Source of the DNA: Halomonas sp.
GTDB taxonomy: Bacteria; Pseudomonadota; Gammaproteobacteria; Pseudomonadales; Halomonadaceae
DNA length: 64,000 nucleotides
Reading direction: 5' to 3'
Assembly: GCF_029263665.1 (NCBI RefSeq)
Contig: NZ_JAJUFQ010000018.1
Span: 1-64,000 of the forward strand
Shown here: one piece after another, positions 53,066-60,984 of the stretch
Position numbering within the stretch: position 1 is the first letter of the stretch
Layout of the letters: each line of letters starts with the position of its first letter
Position numbers and translations under genes: made by a program
Notes under the pieces: model-generated
The model's input: only the letters and a program-made list of their open reading frames with translations
Told to the model about the DNA's origin: nothing
Database searches by the model: none

Positions 53066-54034
53066 TCATTGCCCCAGCAGCCCCGCTTTCTTGAGCTCAT
53101 CCATACGACCAAAGAGCGCCTGCTGCGTCGTCTGTGCCCAGTCGGTAACCTCGTCATGACCCAACCAGTTGGGTGTCACCCCGACATCGACCAACCAGCG
53201 CTGGAATTCCTCGCTGTCGTAAGCCTGTTGGTAAGCCTGTTCCAGAGCAGAGATGGCCTCGTCCGGCGTATTGGCGGGCGCCGCCAGAATCACGAAACTG
53301 CCCATCTGGATGTCGTAGCCCAACTCCTTGGCCGGAGGAACATCAGGGAAGCTCTCGCTCTGCACATCAGTGAACTCCACCAGGCCACGCGCGTCCCCCG
53401 ATGAGATCAGCGACTCGAAATCGCCCAGGCTGGTGAGGGCAAAATCCACTTCCCCATTGAGCAGCGCTTCTTTCTGTGGCGCCGCACCACCGGGATAGGA
53501 CACCACCTTGAATGTCACGCCGGCCTGATCCTGGAGCTGGAGCAGCGTCAAGTGGGTGCGGCTGCCCATGTTCTGGATACCAGCACGGATCTCGCCGGGG
53601 GCTTCTTTGGCCGCGGCAACCAACTCTTCGAGGCTGGCATATGGCGAGCCATCGGGAACCACGATGGAATCCGGTTCGCTGGTAATCCGGGCGACCAGAT
53701 CAAGCTTGTCGATATCGTATCCGGCCAGCATGCCCTGCCAGGGAATCGTCACCACGCTATCGTAGGTCAGAGCGACCAGGGTATAGCCATCAGGCCGGGC
53801 ACCAAGCGCCTGCACCAGACCATTGGCACTCATGCCGCCTTCGATGTTCTCCACATAGATGGTGCCGCCAAGCGAATCTTCAGCGAGGCTGGATATCTTG
53901 CGCACGATACCGTCAGTACCGCCGCCTGCGCCCCAGGGCACGATCATGCGGACGTCGCGTTGCGGATAATCGGCGTGTGCCGCGGTAGCGCTGATCAGGG
54001 CCACCAGCCCTAGAACCGGGATTGACTTGTGCAT
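53066..54034 (-). CDS. tctC: Tripartite tricarboxylate transporter substrate-binding protein TctC
   Basis: Periplasmic binding receptor (Bug/TctC family), 322 aa. The signal peptide ends at AAHAD; the mature protein begins YPQRDVRMIVPWGAGGGTDGIVR, the carboxylate-binding loop of the family. Later segments are GMSANGLVQALGARPDGYTLVALT and the PGGAAPQKEALLNGEVDFAL loop. GGGAG precedes ATG 54034. First of tctCBA. The ligand is unknown; the adjacent dehydrogenase suggests a hydroxycarboxylate. Confidence 0.92.
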   Translation of the reverse strand: MHKSIPVLGLVALISATAAHADYPQRDVRMIVPWGAGGGTDGIVRKISSLAEDSLGGTIYVENIEGGMSANGLVQALGARPDGYTLVALTYDSVVTIPWQGMLAGYDIDKLDLVARITSEPDSIVVPDGSPYASLEELVAAAKEAPGEIRAGIQNMGSRTHLTLLQLQDQAGVTFKVVSYPGGAAPQKEALLNGEVDFALTSLGDFESLISSGDARGLVEFTDVQSESFPDVPPAKELGYDIQMGSFVILAAPANTPDEAISALEQAYQQAYDSEEFQRWLVDVGVTPNWLGHDEVTDWAQTTQQALFGRMDELKKAGLLGQ

Positions 54035-54105
54035 GGCGTTGACTCCCTTGGATTGTTATTGGGTTTCAGTCGGACGTACCGGCCTGAGCTGCGAAAACGA
54101 CTGTT

Positions 54106-54136
54106 CTCTCTGTAGCAACTACTCTCTGTAGCAACT
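54106..54136. repeat. Direct repeat of CTCTCTGTAGCAACT
   Basis: Two perfect 15-bp copies (54106-54120 and 54122-54136) are followed by a degenerate third, TTCTGCAGCAACA. They lie in the 194-bp gap between tctC and the Ldh2 gene, about 70 bp upstream of tctC. Possibly an operator pair; otherwise unexplained. Confidence 0.7.
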
Positions 54137-54228
54137 GTTCTGCAGCAACAACGGTTATCGCTGTACCAACGGATATCTCTGCCGCTGTCTGCATAACCCA
54201 TCAGAGCTGCGATTTTCAGCGTCCATCA

Positions 54229-55242
54229 TCAGACAGGCAGCGCCAGTACGGCCTGCCAGGTGTCATCTGGAATATGAACGAGTTCATCCGAGCCCTGTCG
54301 TCGGTGGTTCATCGTCGCCTGCCCTGGCCAGCGAACCTGTCGTCCCATTTCATCCGGCTCGCTGGCAGCAAGATGATCGGCAATTCCGGCGCAGAGCGCC
54401 TCACAGGCCTCCAGGCCACCAAGATGCCGAGGATCGAAAACCATGAAAATCTGGGAGCACCCCGTACCGCTGCCGCGCTGGATACGGTCGATCTGATGAC
54501 TGGCATTGCCCTGGGACAGCAGCGCGGCCAGGGCATCCAGCAGGATGGCCAGGCCAGAGCCCTTCCAGTAGCCGGTCGGCAACAGTCGCCGAGTGGCAGC
54601 AATCACGCCGGGGTCGCGGCTGAGACGCCCCTGCTCATCGAAGCCCCCATCCACCGGTAGCCTCTCTCCGGCCTCGGACAGGGTGGTCAGCTTGCCGTAG
54701 GAAAACTGCGACATGGCCATGTCCAGCACCAGCGGCCCCTCTTTCGAGGGCACGGCCATGACCAGCGGGTTGTTGCCGATGCTCTGACTCCTGGCGCCCC
54801 AGGCCGGCATGCAGGACTCGGTATTGGTCCACATGATGGCGGCATACCCTTGCTCTGCGGCATGCCAGCCATAGGTACCACCGCGCATCCAGTGCGTGGT
54901 GTTGCGAAGCGCGACCAGCCCCATGCCATGCTGGCTGGCCAGCGCCATTGCACGCTCAGTGGCGGTGAGAGCGTGGCACACACCAATACCCTGCCCGCCA
55001 TCGAGAACCTCCAGGGTATCCAGGCGAGTGACCGGTGTCAGAGTCGCCTGCGGATCCACCCACCCCCTGGCGAGATAGTCGACGAACCTAGGGATGCGGC
55101 CTACGCCGTGGGAGACCACGCCATCCCGCGTCGACTCGGCATGCACACGGGCACAGAGAGCGGCATCCTCTGCGCCTAACCCAGCCACTCGGAGGATTCG
55201 CTCGAGACGCTTTTCCAGCTCAATGAAGGGAATCTCAGCCAC
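54229..55242 (-). CDS. Malate/L-lactate/ureidoglycolate dehydrogenase family oxidoreductase (Ldh2)
   Basis: NAD(P)-dependent dehydrogenase of the Ldh2/YlbC/ComC superfamily (not the Rossmann-type LDH), 337 aa. Characteristic parts are HAESTRDGVVSHGVGRIPRFVDYL, the catalytic His region NTTHWMRGGTYGWHAAEQGYAAIMWTNTES, GNNPLVMAVPSKEGPLVLDMAMSQFSYGKL and KGSGLAILLDALAALLSQG. Members oxidise (R)-sulfolactate, malate, ureidoglycolate or 2,3-diketogulonate. The start is GTG 55242 with AAGGA upstream. Same strand as tctCBA, which probably import its substrate (inference). Confidence 0.9.
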   Translation of the reverse strand: MAEIPFIELEKRLERILRVAGLGAEDAALCARVHAESTRDGVVSHGVGRIPRFVDYLARGWVDPQATLTPVTRLDTLEVLDGGQGIGVCHALTATERAMALASQHGMGLVALRNTTHWMRGGTYGWHAAEQGYAAIMWTNTESCMPAWGARSQSIGNNPLVMAVPSKEGPLVLDMAMSQFSYGKLTTLSEAGERLPVDGGFDEQGRLSRDPGVIAATRRLLPTGYWKGSGLAILLDALAALLSQGNASHQIDRIQRGSGTGCSQIFMVFDPRHLGGLEACEALCAGIADHLAASEPDEMGRQVRWPGQATMNHRRQGSDELVHIPDDTWQAVLALPV

Positions 55243-55450
55243 GACAGATCCTTAAATAATACATCATACAAATGACAGCCAAGGACAACATAGACCCCGC
55301 CTTCTCTGAGCGGTATGCAACTTTAGTGGACGCCCAGATCAGCGCACCCAGCCCCCCACTATGGTCGAACTCGCATACAAAGATCATATGTACTACTAAT
55401 AGAAGAACTTCTCATGCATCTTTTTCCACATTCACCCATCAGGAAGCCAC

Positions 55451-55768
55451 ATGATCGTCGATCTACGCACCTACACCATGGTTCCCGGCCGCCTCAACGC
55501 CTTTCTCGAACTCTACGAGCGCGAAGGCCTGCCCATTCAGAAACGTCATCTGGGCAATCTCATCGGCTACTTCGTGACCGAAACAGGCACCCATAATCAG
55601 GTTGTCCACCTGTGGGGATACGATTCCGCGGCAGACCGTGAACGGCGCCGCACCGCCATGGAGCAGGACCCAGAGTGGATCGCCTACCGCAAGAAGAGCG
55701 CGGAAGCTGGCAACGTCCAGCACCAGTGCAACAAGCTGCTGCGTTCAACGTCATTTTCGCCGCTGTAA
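55451..55768 (+). CDS. NIPSNAP family protein
   Basis: A dimeric alpha-beta barrel protein of 105 aa. The opening MIVDLRTYTMVPGRLNAFLELYE and the central GYFVTETGTHNQVVHLWGYDSAADRERRR are the NIPSNAP fold signature. Ends with WIAYRKKSAEAGNVQHQCNKLL. AGGAAG lies upstream of ATG 55451. Family members sit next to catabolic genes and their chemistry is mostly unknown. It is 55 bp before the ThDP enzyme and probably co-transcribed with it. Confidence 0.9.
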   Translation: MIVDLRTYTMVPGRLNAFLELYEREGLPIQKRHLGNLIGYFVTETGTHNQVVHLWGYDSAADRERRRTAMEQDPEWIAYRKKSAEAGNVQHQCNKLLRSTSFSPL

Positions 55769-55823
55769 GCGGGCCTCTACTGCCATACTTCCAGCAGCCA
55801 CTCTCTCCCGACGGGACAATGCC

Positions 55824-57476
55824 ATGACCTCTCACACCAGTGCCCACGGTGGTCAGGTGCTCATCAAGGCCCTCGCCGCCCAGGGCGTCGAGCGAGTCTT
55901 CTGTGTACCTGGCGAAAGCTATCTTGCCGCTCTCGACGCCTTGCATGATGCTGAGATCGACACCATTGTCGCCCGCCACGAAGGCGGTGCCGCCATGATG
56001 GCCGAGGCCGACGGCAAGCTCACCGGCCAGCCGGGGGTGGCCTTCGTGACCCGGGGACCCGGCGCGACCAATGCCTCCAGTGGTGTACACGTAGCCTTCC
56101 AGGACTCGACGCCGATGATTCTGTTCATTGGTCAGGTCGCCAGCGACCAGCGTGACCGGGAGGCCTTCCAGGAAGTGGACTACGGGGCAATGTTTGCGCC
56201 GCTGGCCAAGTGGGTTGCCACCATCGACCGGGCGGATCGCATTCCGGAATACGTCAGCCATGCCTTCCATGTCGCCCAGAGTGGTCGCCCTGGCCCAGTG
56301 GTACTGGCCCTGCCGGAAGACATGCTGTCGAGCCATTGCGAAGCCGACGTGCTGCCCGCGGCCAATCTTCCTAGCGGCAGGGCCGATCAGCAGGATGTCC
56401 AGGCCGTCATCGAGACACTGAACGAGGCCGAACGGCCCATGGTCATTGTCGGTGGCAGCGGCTGGTCACAGGCTGCCGCACGGGCATTGGGGCAGTTCGC
56501 TGAGCGTTGTCAATTGCCGGTTGGCGCCTCCTTTCGTTGCCAGGACTACCTCGACAATCGCCATCCCAACTATGTGGGTGATGTTGGTATCGGCATCAAT
56601 CCAGCACTGGCCGAGCGCATCAAGGAGGCGGATGTGGTGCTGGCACTGGGCGCCCGACTCGGTGAAATGACCACCAGCGGCTACACGCTGCTGACACCGC
56701 CCAGGTCCCGGCAGCGCCTGATCCACATACACGCCGATGCCGACGAGCTTGGTCGGGTCTATCGTCCAGATCTGCCGGTGGTGGCCAAGGCCGGAATGAT
56801 GGTACAGCAGTTGGCTGAGCATGCCGTGCCTCCGCGCAATGATCGACGAGCCTGGTTGGAAGCAGCGCGGGCCGACTACGATGCCTGGCAGGTTTCGGAG
56901 CCGACACCGGGGGCGTTACGCATGGAGACCTTGATTCATCATCTCAATGAGGCCCTTCCAGACGACGCCATTGTGACTAACGGAGCAGGTAACTACTCCG
57001 CATGGCTGCATCGCTATTATCGCTATCGCGATTTTCGCACCCAACTGGCTCCTACCTCGGGCTCGATGGGATACGGCCTGCCCGCTGCCGTGGCAGCCAA
57101 ACTGCGCTATCCCGAACGGGAAGTGATCTGCCTGGCAGGGGACGGCTGCTTTCAAATGGTATCCCAGGAGTTCGGTACTGCCTGCCAGTATGGCGCCAAC
57201 ATCATCGTGCTGGTGTCCAACAACGGCATGTACGGCACCATTCGCATGCATCAGCAGCGCCGCTATCCACAACGACCTTCCGCGACGGATCTCGTCAACC
57301 CAGATTTTGCCGCCCTGGCGCAGGCCTATGGCGGCTATGGCGAGGTCATCCGTGAAGACAAGGAGATAGCATCGGCACTGGATCGAGCCCGCCAGGCGGG
57401 TCGCCCGGCAATCCTCGAGCTGCGCGTCGATCGAGAGGCACTTTCCCCGCGGTTGCGTCTGGAGAAGGAGGCTTGA
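55824..57476 (+). CDS. Thiamine diphosphate-dependent enzyme (acetolactate synthase large-subunit-like)
   Basis: ThDP enzyme of 550 aa with the usual Pyr, central and PP domains. The catalytic Glu is in VARHEGGAAMMAEADG, and the ThDP motif GDGCFQMVSQEFGT runs to the NNGMYG end of the GDG-to-NN signature. SGSMGYGLPAAVAAK is the binding loop before it. It has no accessory regulatory subunit nearby, so a biosynthetic acetolactate synthase is unlikely; a decarboxylase or lyase acting on an oxoacid is more plausible (inference). ATG 55824 is supported by GGGA. Downstream of the NIPSNAP gene and upstream of the aminotransferase. Confidence 0.85.
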   Translation: MTSHTSAHGGQVLIKALAAQGVERVFCVPGESYLAALDALHDAEIDTIVARHEGGAAMMAEADGKLTGQPGVAFVTRGPGATNASSGVHVAFQDSTPMILFIGQVASDQRDREAFQEVDYGAMFAPLAKWVATIDRADRIPEYVSHAFHVAQSGRPGPVVLALPEDMLSSHCEADVLPAANLPSGRADQQDVQAVIETLNEAERPMVIVGGSGWSQAAARALGQFAERCQLPVGASFRCQDYLDNRHPNYVGDVGIGINPALAERIKEADVVLALGARLGEMTTSGYTLLTPPRSRQRLIHIHADADELGRVYRPDLPVVAKAGMMVQQLAEHAVPPRNDRRAWLEAARADYDAWQVSEPTPGALRMETLIHHLNEALPDDAIVTNGAGNYSAWLHRYYRYRDFRTQLAPTSGSMGYGLPAAVAAKLRYPEREVICLAGDGCFQMVSQEFGTACQYGANIIVLVSNNGMYGTIRMHQQRRYPQRPSATDLVNPDFAALAQAYGGYGEVIREDKEIASALDRARQAGRPAILELRVDREALSPRLRLEKEA

Positions 57477-57708
57477 AAGAATCGGGCTTTCTCAGGACCG
57501 ATGGCACGGGGTAATAGGCCCCTTTGATTGATCCTCTCCTCAAGGTTGGACATCTAGTCCGGCCTTAGGGGAAATCAATATCTCCCCTCTCCTTTTACGT
57601 CAGCCATGGCTCACGTGAACGCAAGTAAAGCAGGATTTTACTCAACCGACGCTCACGACATGCTGGGACAGATACCTTGAATCGATATCCGCACCCAGGA
57701 GAACCGCC

Positions 57709-59061
57709 ATGCAGGCCTTCGATGCACCTACTGCGCAGACCTCGCCCCGCGATGACAACGCGCTCAACTCGCATTACTGGATGCCTTTCAGCTCCAACCG
57801 TGACTTCCGCGAGCATCCACGCCTGATCGCGGGGGCCGAAGGCCGCTACCTGATCGACGATCAGGGTCGTCGCCTGTTCGACTCGCTCTCTGGTCTGTGG
57901 ACCTGTGGTGCAGGCCACAACCGCGAAGAGATCCAGAAGGCCGTTGCCCAGCAACTGGGCAGCCTGGACTTTGCCCCCAGCTTCCAGGTCTCTCACCCGC
58001 TGGCGTTCAAGCTAGCCGAGAAGGTTGCCAGCCTCACACCCAAGGGGCTGGATCATGTGTTCTTCACTGACTCAGGCTCGGAGTCTGCTGATACTGCACT
58101 GAAAATGGCCAAGGCTTACTGGCGGCTCAAGGGACATCCGGAAAAGACCCGCCTGATCGGTCGGGCCAAGGGCTATCACGGGGTCAATATCGGCGGCACC
58201 AGCCTGGGAGGCATCGGTGGCAACCGCAAGCACTATGGCCAACTGCTCGATGCCAGCCACCTGCCACATACCTTGCAGTCTCAGTTGACCTTCACCCGCG
58301 GCCAGGCCGATACGGGAGCCGAACTGGCCGATGCCTTGCTGGAGCAGATTGCCCTGCACGATGCCTCGACCATCGCCGCCGTGATCGTCGAGCCCATGTC
58401 CGGTTCGGCCGGTGTCATCGTGCCGCCCAAGGGCTATCTGGAACGCTTACGCGCCATCTGCGATGCCCATGACATCCTGTTGATCTTCGACGAGGTCATC
58501 ACCGCCTTTGGCCGTTGTGGTGCCAACACGGGGTCTGCGGCGCTTGGCGTCACCCCGGATCTCATAACCATCGCCAAGCAGCTGACCAATGGCGCCGTTC
58601 CCATGGGGGCGGTCATTGCTTCCACGGAGATCTACGATACTTTCATGCATGCAGGTGGCCCGCAGCATGCCATCGAATTCACCCACGGCTACACCTACAG
58701 TGGCCATCCAGTAGCCTGTGCCGCAGGCCTGGCGGCTCTCGACCTGCTCGAGCGTGAGGATTTTCCCGCGCAGGTGCGCGCCATCGCTCCAGTGTTCGAA
58801 GACAAGCTTCATGCCCTCAAGGGACGCTCGCATGTGGTCGATATTCGTAACTTCGGCCTGGCTGGCGCCATTCAGCTTGCCCCGCGCCATGGCGACCCGA
58901 GCATCCGTCCACGGGACGCCCACCTGGCCTTGTGGGAAGCAGGCTTCTACGTACGCTACGGCGGCGATACGCTGCAGTTCGGCCCTCCTTTCTCGACCAC
59001 CGAGGCAGAACTGGAGCGGCTGTTCGATGCCGTGGCCGGTGTCCTCGACAGCCTGAACTGA
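57709..59061 (+). CDS. Omega-amino acid:pyruvate aminotransferase (class III)
   Basis: PLP enzyme of 450 aa that transfers amino groups from beta-alanine or similar omega-amino acids to pyruvate. Signatures are NSHYWMPFSSNRDF, TDSGSESADTALKMAKAYWRLKG, the FDEVITAFGR metal/PLP-ring segment and the Schiff-base Lys in ITIAKQLTNGAVPMGAV. These match the beta-alanine:pyruvate transaminases of Pseudomonas closely. AGGAG lies seven bases before ATG 57709. It precedes mmsA by 119 bp on the same strand, a common pairing for degradation of beta-alanine to acetyl-CoA. A 232-bp gap lies upstream, so it may have its own promoter. Confidence 0.92.
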   Translation: MQAFDAPTAQTSPRDDNALNSHYWMPFSSNRDFREHPRLIAGAEGRYLIDDQGRRLFDSLSGLWTCGAGHNREEIQKAVAQQLGSLDFAPSFQVSHPLAFKLAEKVASLTPKGLDHVFFTDSGSESADTALKMAKAYWRLKGHPEKTRLIGRAKGYHGVNIGGTSLGGIGGNRKHYGQLLDASHLPHTLQSQLTFTRGQADTGAELADALLEQIALHDASTIAAVIVEPMSGSAGVIVPPKGYLERLRAICDAHDILLIFDEVITAFGRCGANTGSAALGVTPDLITIAKQLTNGAVPMGAVIASTEIYDTFMHAGGPQHAIEFTHGYTYSGHPVACAAGLAALDLLEREDFPAQVRAIAPVFEDKLHALKGRSHVVDIRNFGLAGAIQLAPRHGDPSIRPRDAHLALWEAGFYVRYGGDTLQFGPPFSTTEAELERLFDAVAGVLDSLN

Positions 59062-59095
59062 TAGAAAGTATCTCGTCTATTCACTGCAAATCGAC

Positions 59096-59145
59096 AGCCT
59101 GTGGACAGCTCTTATACCGGTGATTCACAGAGTTATCCACAGGCT
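59096..59145. promoter_or_regulatory. Inverted repeat with DnaA-box-like arms upstream of mmsA
   Basis: AGCCTGTGGA (59096-59105) and TCCACAGGCT (59136-59145) are perfect complements separated by 30 bp. The right arm contains TTATCCACA (59133-59141), identical to the consensus DnaA box, and the left arm contains TGTGGACAG. It lies between the aminotransferase and mmsA genes, 36-85 bp before mmsA. Confidence 0.55.
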
Positions 59146-59180
59146 CACGCCACACTCACAAGAACGCAAGCGGACTCTTC

Positions 59181-60671
59181 ATGCAAAACACGATTACCCA
59201 CTGGATCAACGGCGAACACATCACCTCCGAGCGCACGCTACCTGTCACCAACCCTGCTGACGGCACCACCATTCGCCAGGTGGCCGACGGAGACAGCCAT
59301 ACGGTGGAACTTGCCATTGAGGCGGCTCAAGCAGCGTTTCCTGCCTGGCGTGACACTCCTCCGGCCAAGCGCGCCCAGGTCATGTACCGTTTCAAGGCAT
59401 TGCTCGAGCGCGATGCTGAACGCCTGGTTCAGCTGATCAGCGAGGAACACGGCAAGACCCTGGAAGACGCTATGGGCGAACTGCGCCGGGGGATCGAGAA
59501 TGTCGAATATGCCTGCGGCGTCCCAGAGCTGATCAAGGGTGAGTATTCGCATAATGTAGGCCCCTCCATTGATGCCTGGTCCAATTTCCAGCCGCTTGGC
59601 GTGGTAGCGGGGATCACTCCCTTCAACTTCCCGGCCATGGTGCCGCTGTGGATGTATCCCATGGCGATTGCCTGCGGTAATACCTTCATTCTCAAGCCTT
59701 CGGAAAAAGACCCCTCGGCCGCCATGGCCGTAGCAGAACTGCTGGAAGAAGCGGGCCTGCCCAGAGGGGTGATCAGCGTGGTCCATGGCGGTCGTGAGTG
59801 CGTGGAAGCCCTGCTCGATGCCCCCGAAGTCAAGGCGGTGTCTTTTGTCGGTTCCACCCCCATCGCTGAAGCCATCTATACCCGTGGCGCAGCATCTGGC
59901 AAACGTGTTCAAGCCTTGGGTGGTGCCAAGAACCATGCGGTGGTACTGCCCGATGCCGACATCGAGAATGCCGCCAACACACTGATGGGTGCCGCCTATG
60001 GCAGTGCCGGCGAGCGTTGCATGGCGATCTCTGTCGCGGTGTGTGTGGGAGACGGAACGGCCGAACGGCTGATCGAAGCCATGCAGCCGAAAATCGCCGC
60101 CCTCAAGATCGGCCCGGGTACTGAGAAAGGGCTCGACATGGGCGCCCTGGTCACTGCCGAACATCGCGACAAGGTGCTGGGCTATATCGAGTACGGTCTT
60201 CAGGAAGGTGCAGAACTGGTCGCCGATGGTCGCGGACTGGTCGTTCCCGATCACGAAGATGGCTACTTCGTCGGTGGGTGCCTGTTCGACAAGGTCACCC
60301 CGGAGATGCGTATCTACCGTGAAGAAATCTTTGGTCCGGTGCTGTGCATCGTGCGAGTGGACAGCCTCGATGAAGCCATCGCCCTGACCAACGCCCACGA
60401 ATACGGCAACGGCACTTGCCTGTTCACTCGCGATGGCGAGGCGGCCCGCCGCTTTGCCGATGCCATTGAAGTCGGCATGGTCGGCATCAACGTGCCGCTG
60501 CCCGTTCCCGTGGCTTATCACAGCTTCGGCGGATGGAAACGCTCACTATTCGGTGACCTGCACGCCTATGGGCCCGATGCGGTACGCTTCTATACCCGGC
60601 GCAAGGCCATCTCCCAGCGCTGGCCCTCTAGCTTTGAGACCAGCCAGGCGGAGTTCTCCTTCCCATCCTGA
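59181..60671 (+). CDS. mmsA: CoA-acylating methylmalonate/malonate-semialdehyde dehydrogenase
   Basis: Oxidises malonate semialdehyde or methylmalonate semialdehyde to acetyl-CoA or propionyl-CoA with loss of CO2 and reduction of NAD+; 496 aa. The start TITHWINGEHITSE, the NAD-binding PLGVVAGITPFNFPAMVPLWM, the catalytic Cys in GSAGERCMAIS and the Glu-containing EIFGPVLCI region are all typical of MmsA. ATG 59181 follows the inverted repeat; no strong Shine-Dalgarno sequence is seen. Together with the aminotransferase it completes beta-alanine breakdown. Confidence 0.94.
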   Translation: MQNTITHWINGEHITSERTLPVTNPADGTTIRQVADGDSHTVELAIEAAQAAFPAWRDTPPAKRAQVMYRFKALLERDAERLVQLISEEHGKTLEDAMGELRRGIENVEYACGVPELIKGEYSHNVGPSIDAWSNFQPLGVVAGITPFNFPAMVPLWMYPMAIACGNTFILKPSEKDPSAAMAVAELLEEAGLPRGVISVVHGGRECVEALLDAPEVKAVSFVGSTPIAEAIYTRGAASGKRVQALGGAKNHAVVLPDADIENAANTLMGAAYGSAGERCMAISVAVCVGDGTAERLIEAMQPKIAALKIGPGTEKGLDMGALVTAEHRDKVLGYIEYGLQEGAELVADGRGLVVPDHEDGYFVGGCLFDKVTPEMRIYREEIFGPVLCIVRVDSLDEAIALTNAHEYGNGTCLFTRDGEAARRFADAIEVGMVGINVPLPVPVAYHSFGGWKRSLFGDLHAYGPDAVRFYTRRKAISQRWPSSFETSQAEFSFPS

Positions 60672-60689
60672 TCAGTATCCATGATCCAT

Positions 60690-60714
60690 ATCGGCCTCGC
60701 TCTGCGGGGCCGAT
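60690..60714 (+). terminator. Hairpin after mmsA
   Basis: ATCGGCCTCGC and GCGGGGCCGAT form an 11-bp stem (one G-T pair) with a TCT loop, 19 bp after the mmsA stop. There is no U tract. It may be a weak terminator that reduces read-through into the symporter genes. Confidence 0.5.
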
Positions 60715-60751
60715 GCCATACCGGACACATGATAATCACAAGGAGCAAAAC

Positions 60752-60883
60752 ATGTTCGGACTCCCCTCCTCCACAACCTGGCTAGTCGTCGGCGTTCCCC
60801 TGTTCTGGGTTCTCTATACCTTGGGTTTCCTTTGGGTGACGCGTGGCTGGCCAGGGCTCAAACGCTCGGAAAGTGAACACTGA
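60752..60883 (+). CDS. 43-aa membrane protein, likely small partner of the SSS symporter
   Basis: A very short ORF with good signals: AAGGAG is six to seven bases before ATG 60752. The protein MFGLPSSTTWLVVGVPLFWV, continuing LYTLGFLWVT, is a single transmembrane helix followed by a basic tail (RGWPGLKRSESEH). It lies 101 bp before a sodium:solute symporter gene. Many SSS symporters are paired with one- or two-helix proteins of this type (for example DUF3311 next to MctP), but I do not recognise this exact family. A partner or assembly role is inferred from position. Confidence 0.7.
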   Translation: MFGLPSSTTWLVVGVPLFWVLYTLGFLWVTRGWPGLKRSESEH

Positions 60884-60984
60884 AACGCGTCCATGCCTCA
60901 GCAACGAGCCATTCAGCAACGAGCAATAACGCCTGAAACATGTCGACTGAGTAATAACAACAATGCTCCAGGAAGGAGACAGAA

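Noticed and set aside
59133-59141. Replication origin
   Set aside because: Only one perfect DnaA box, no AT-rich unwinding region, and no dnaA, dnaN or gidA nearby.
59238-60521. Open frame of 427 codons on the minus strand
   Set aside because: Antisense to mmsA, which is fully conserved; no features of its own.
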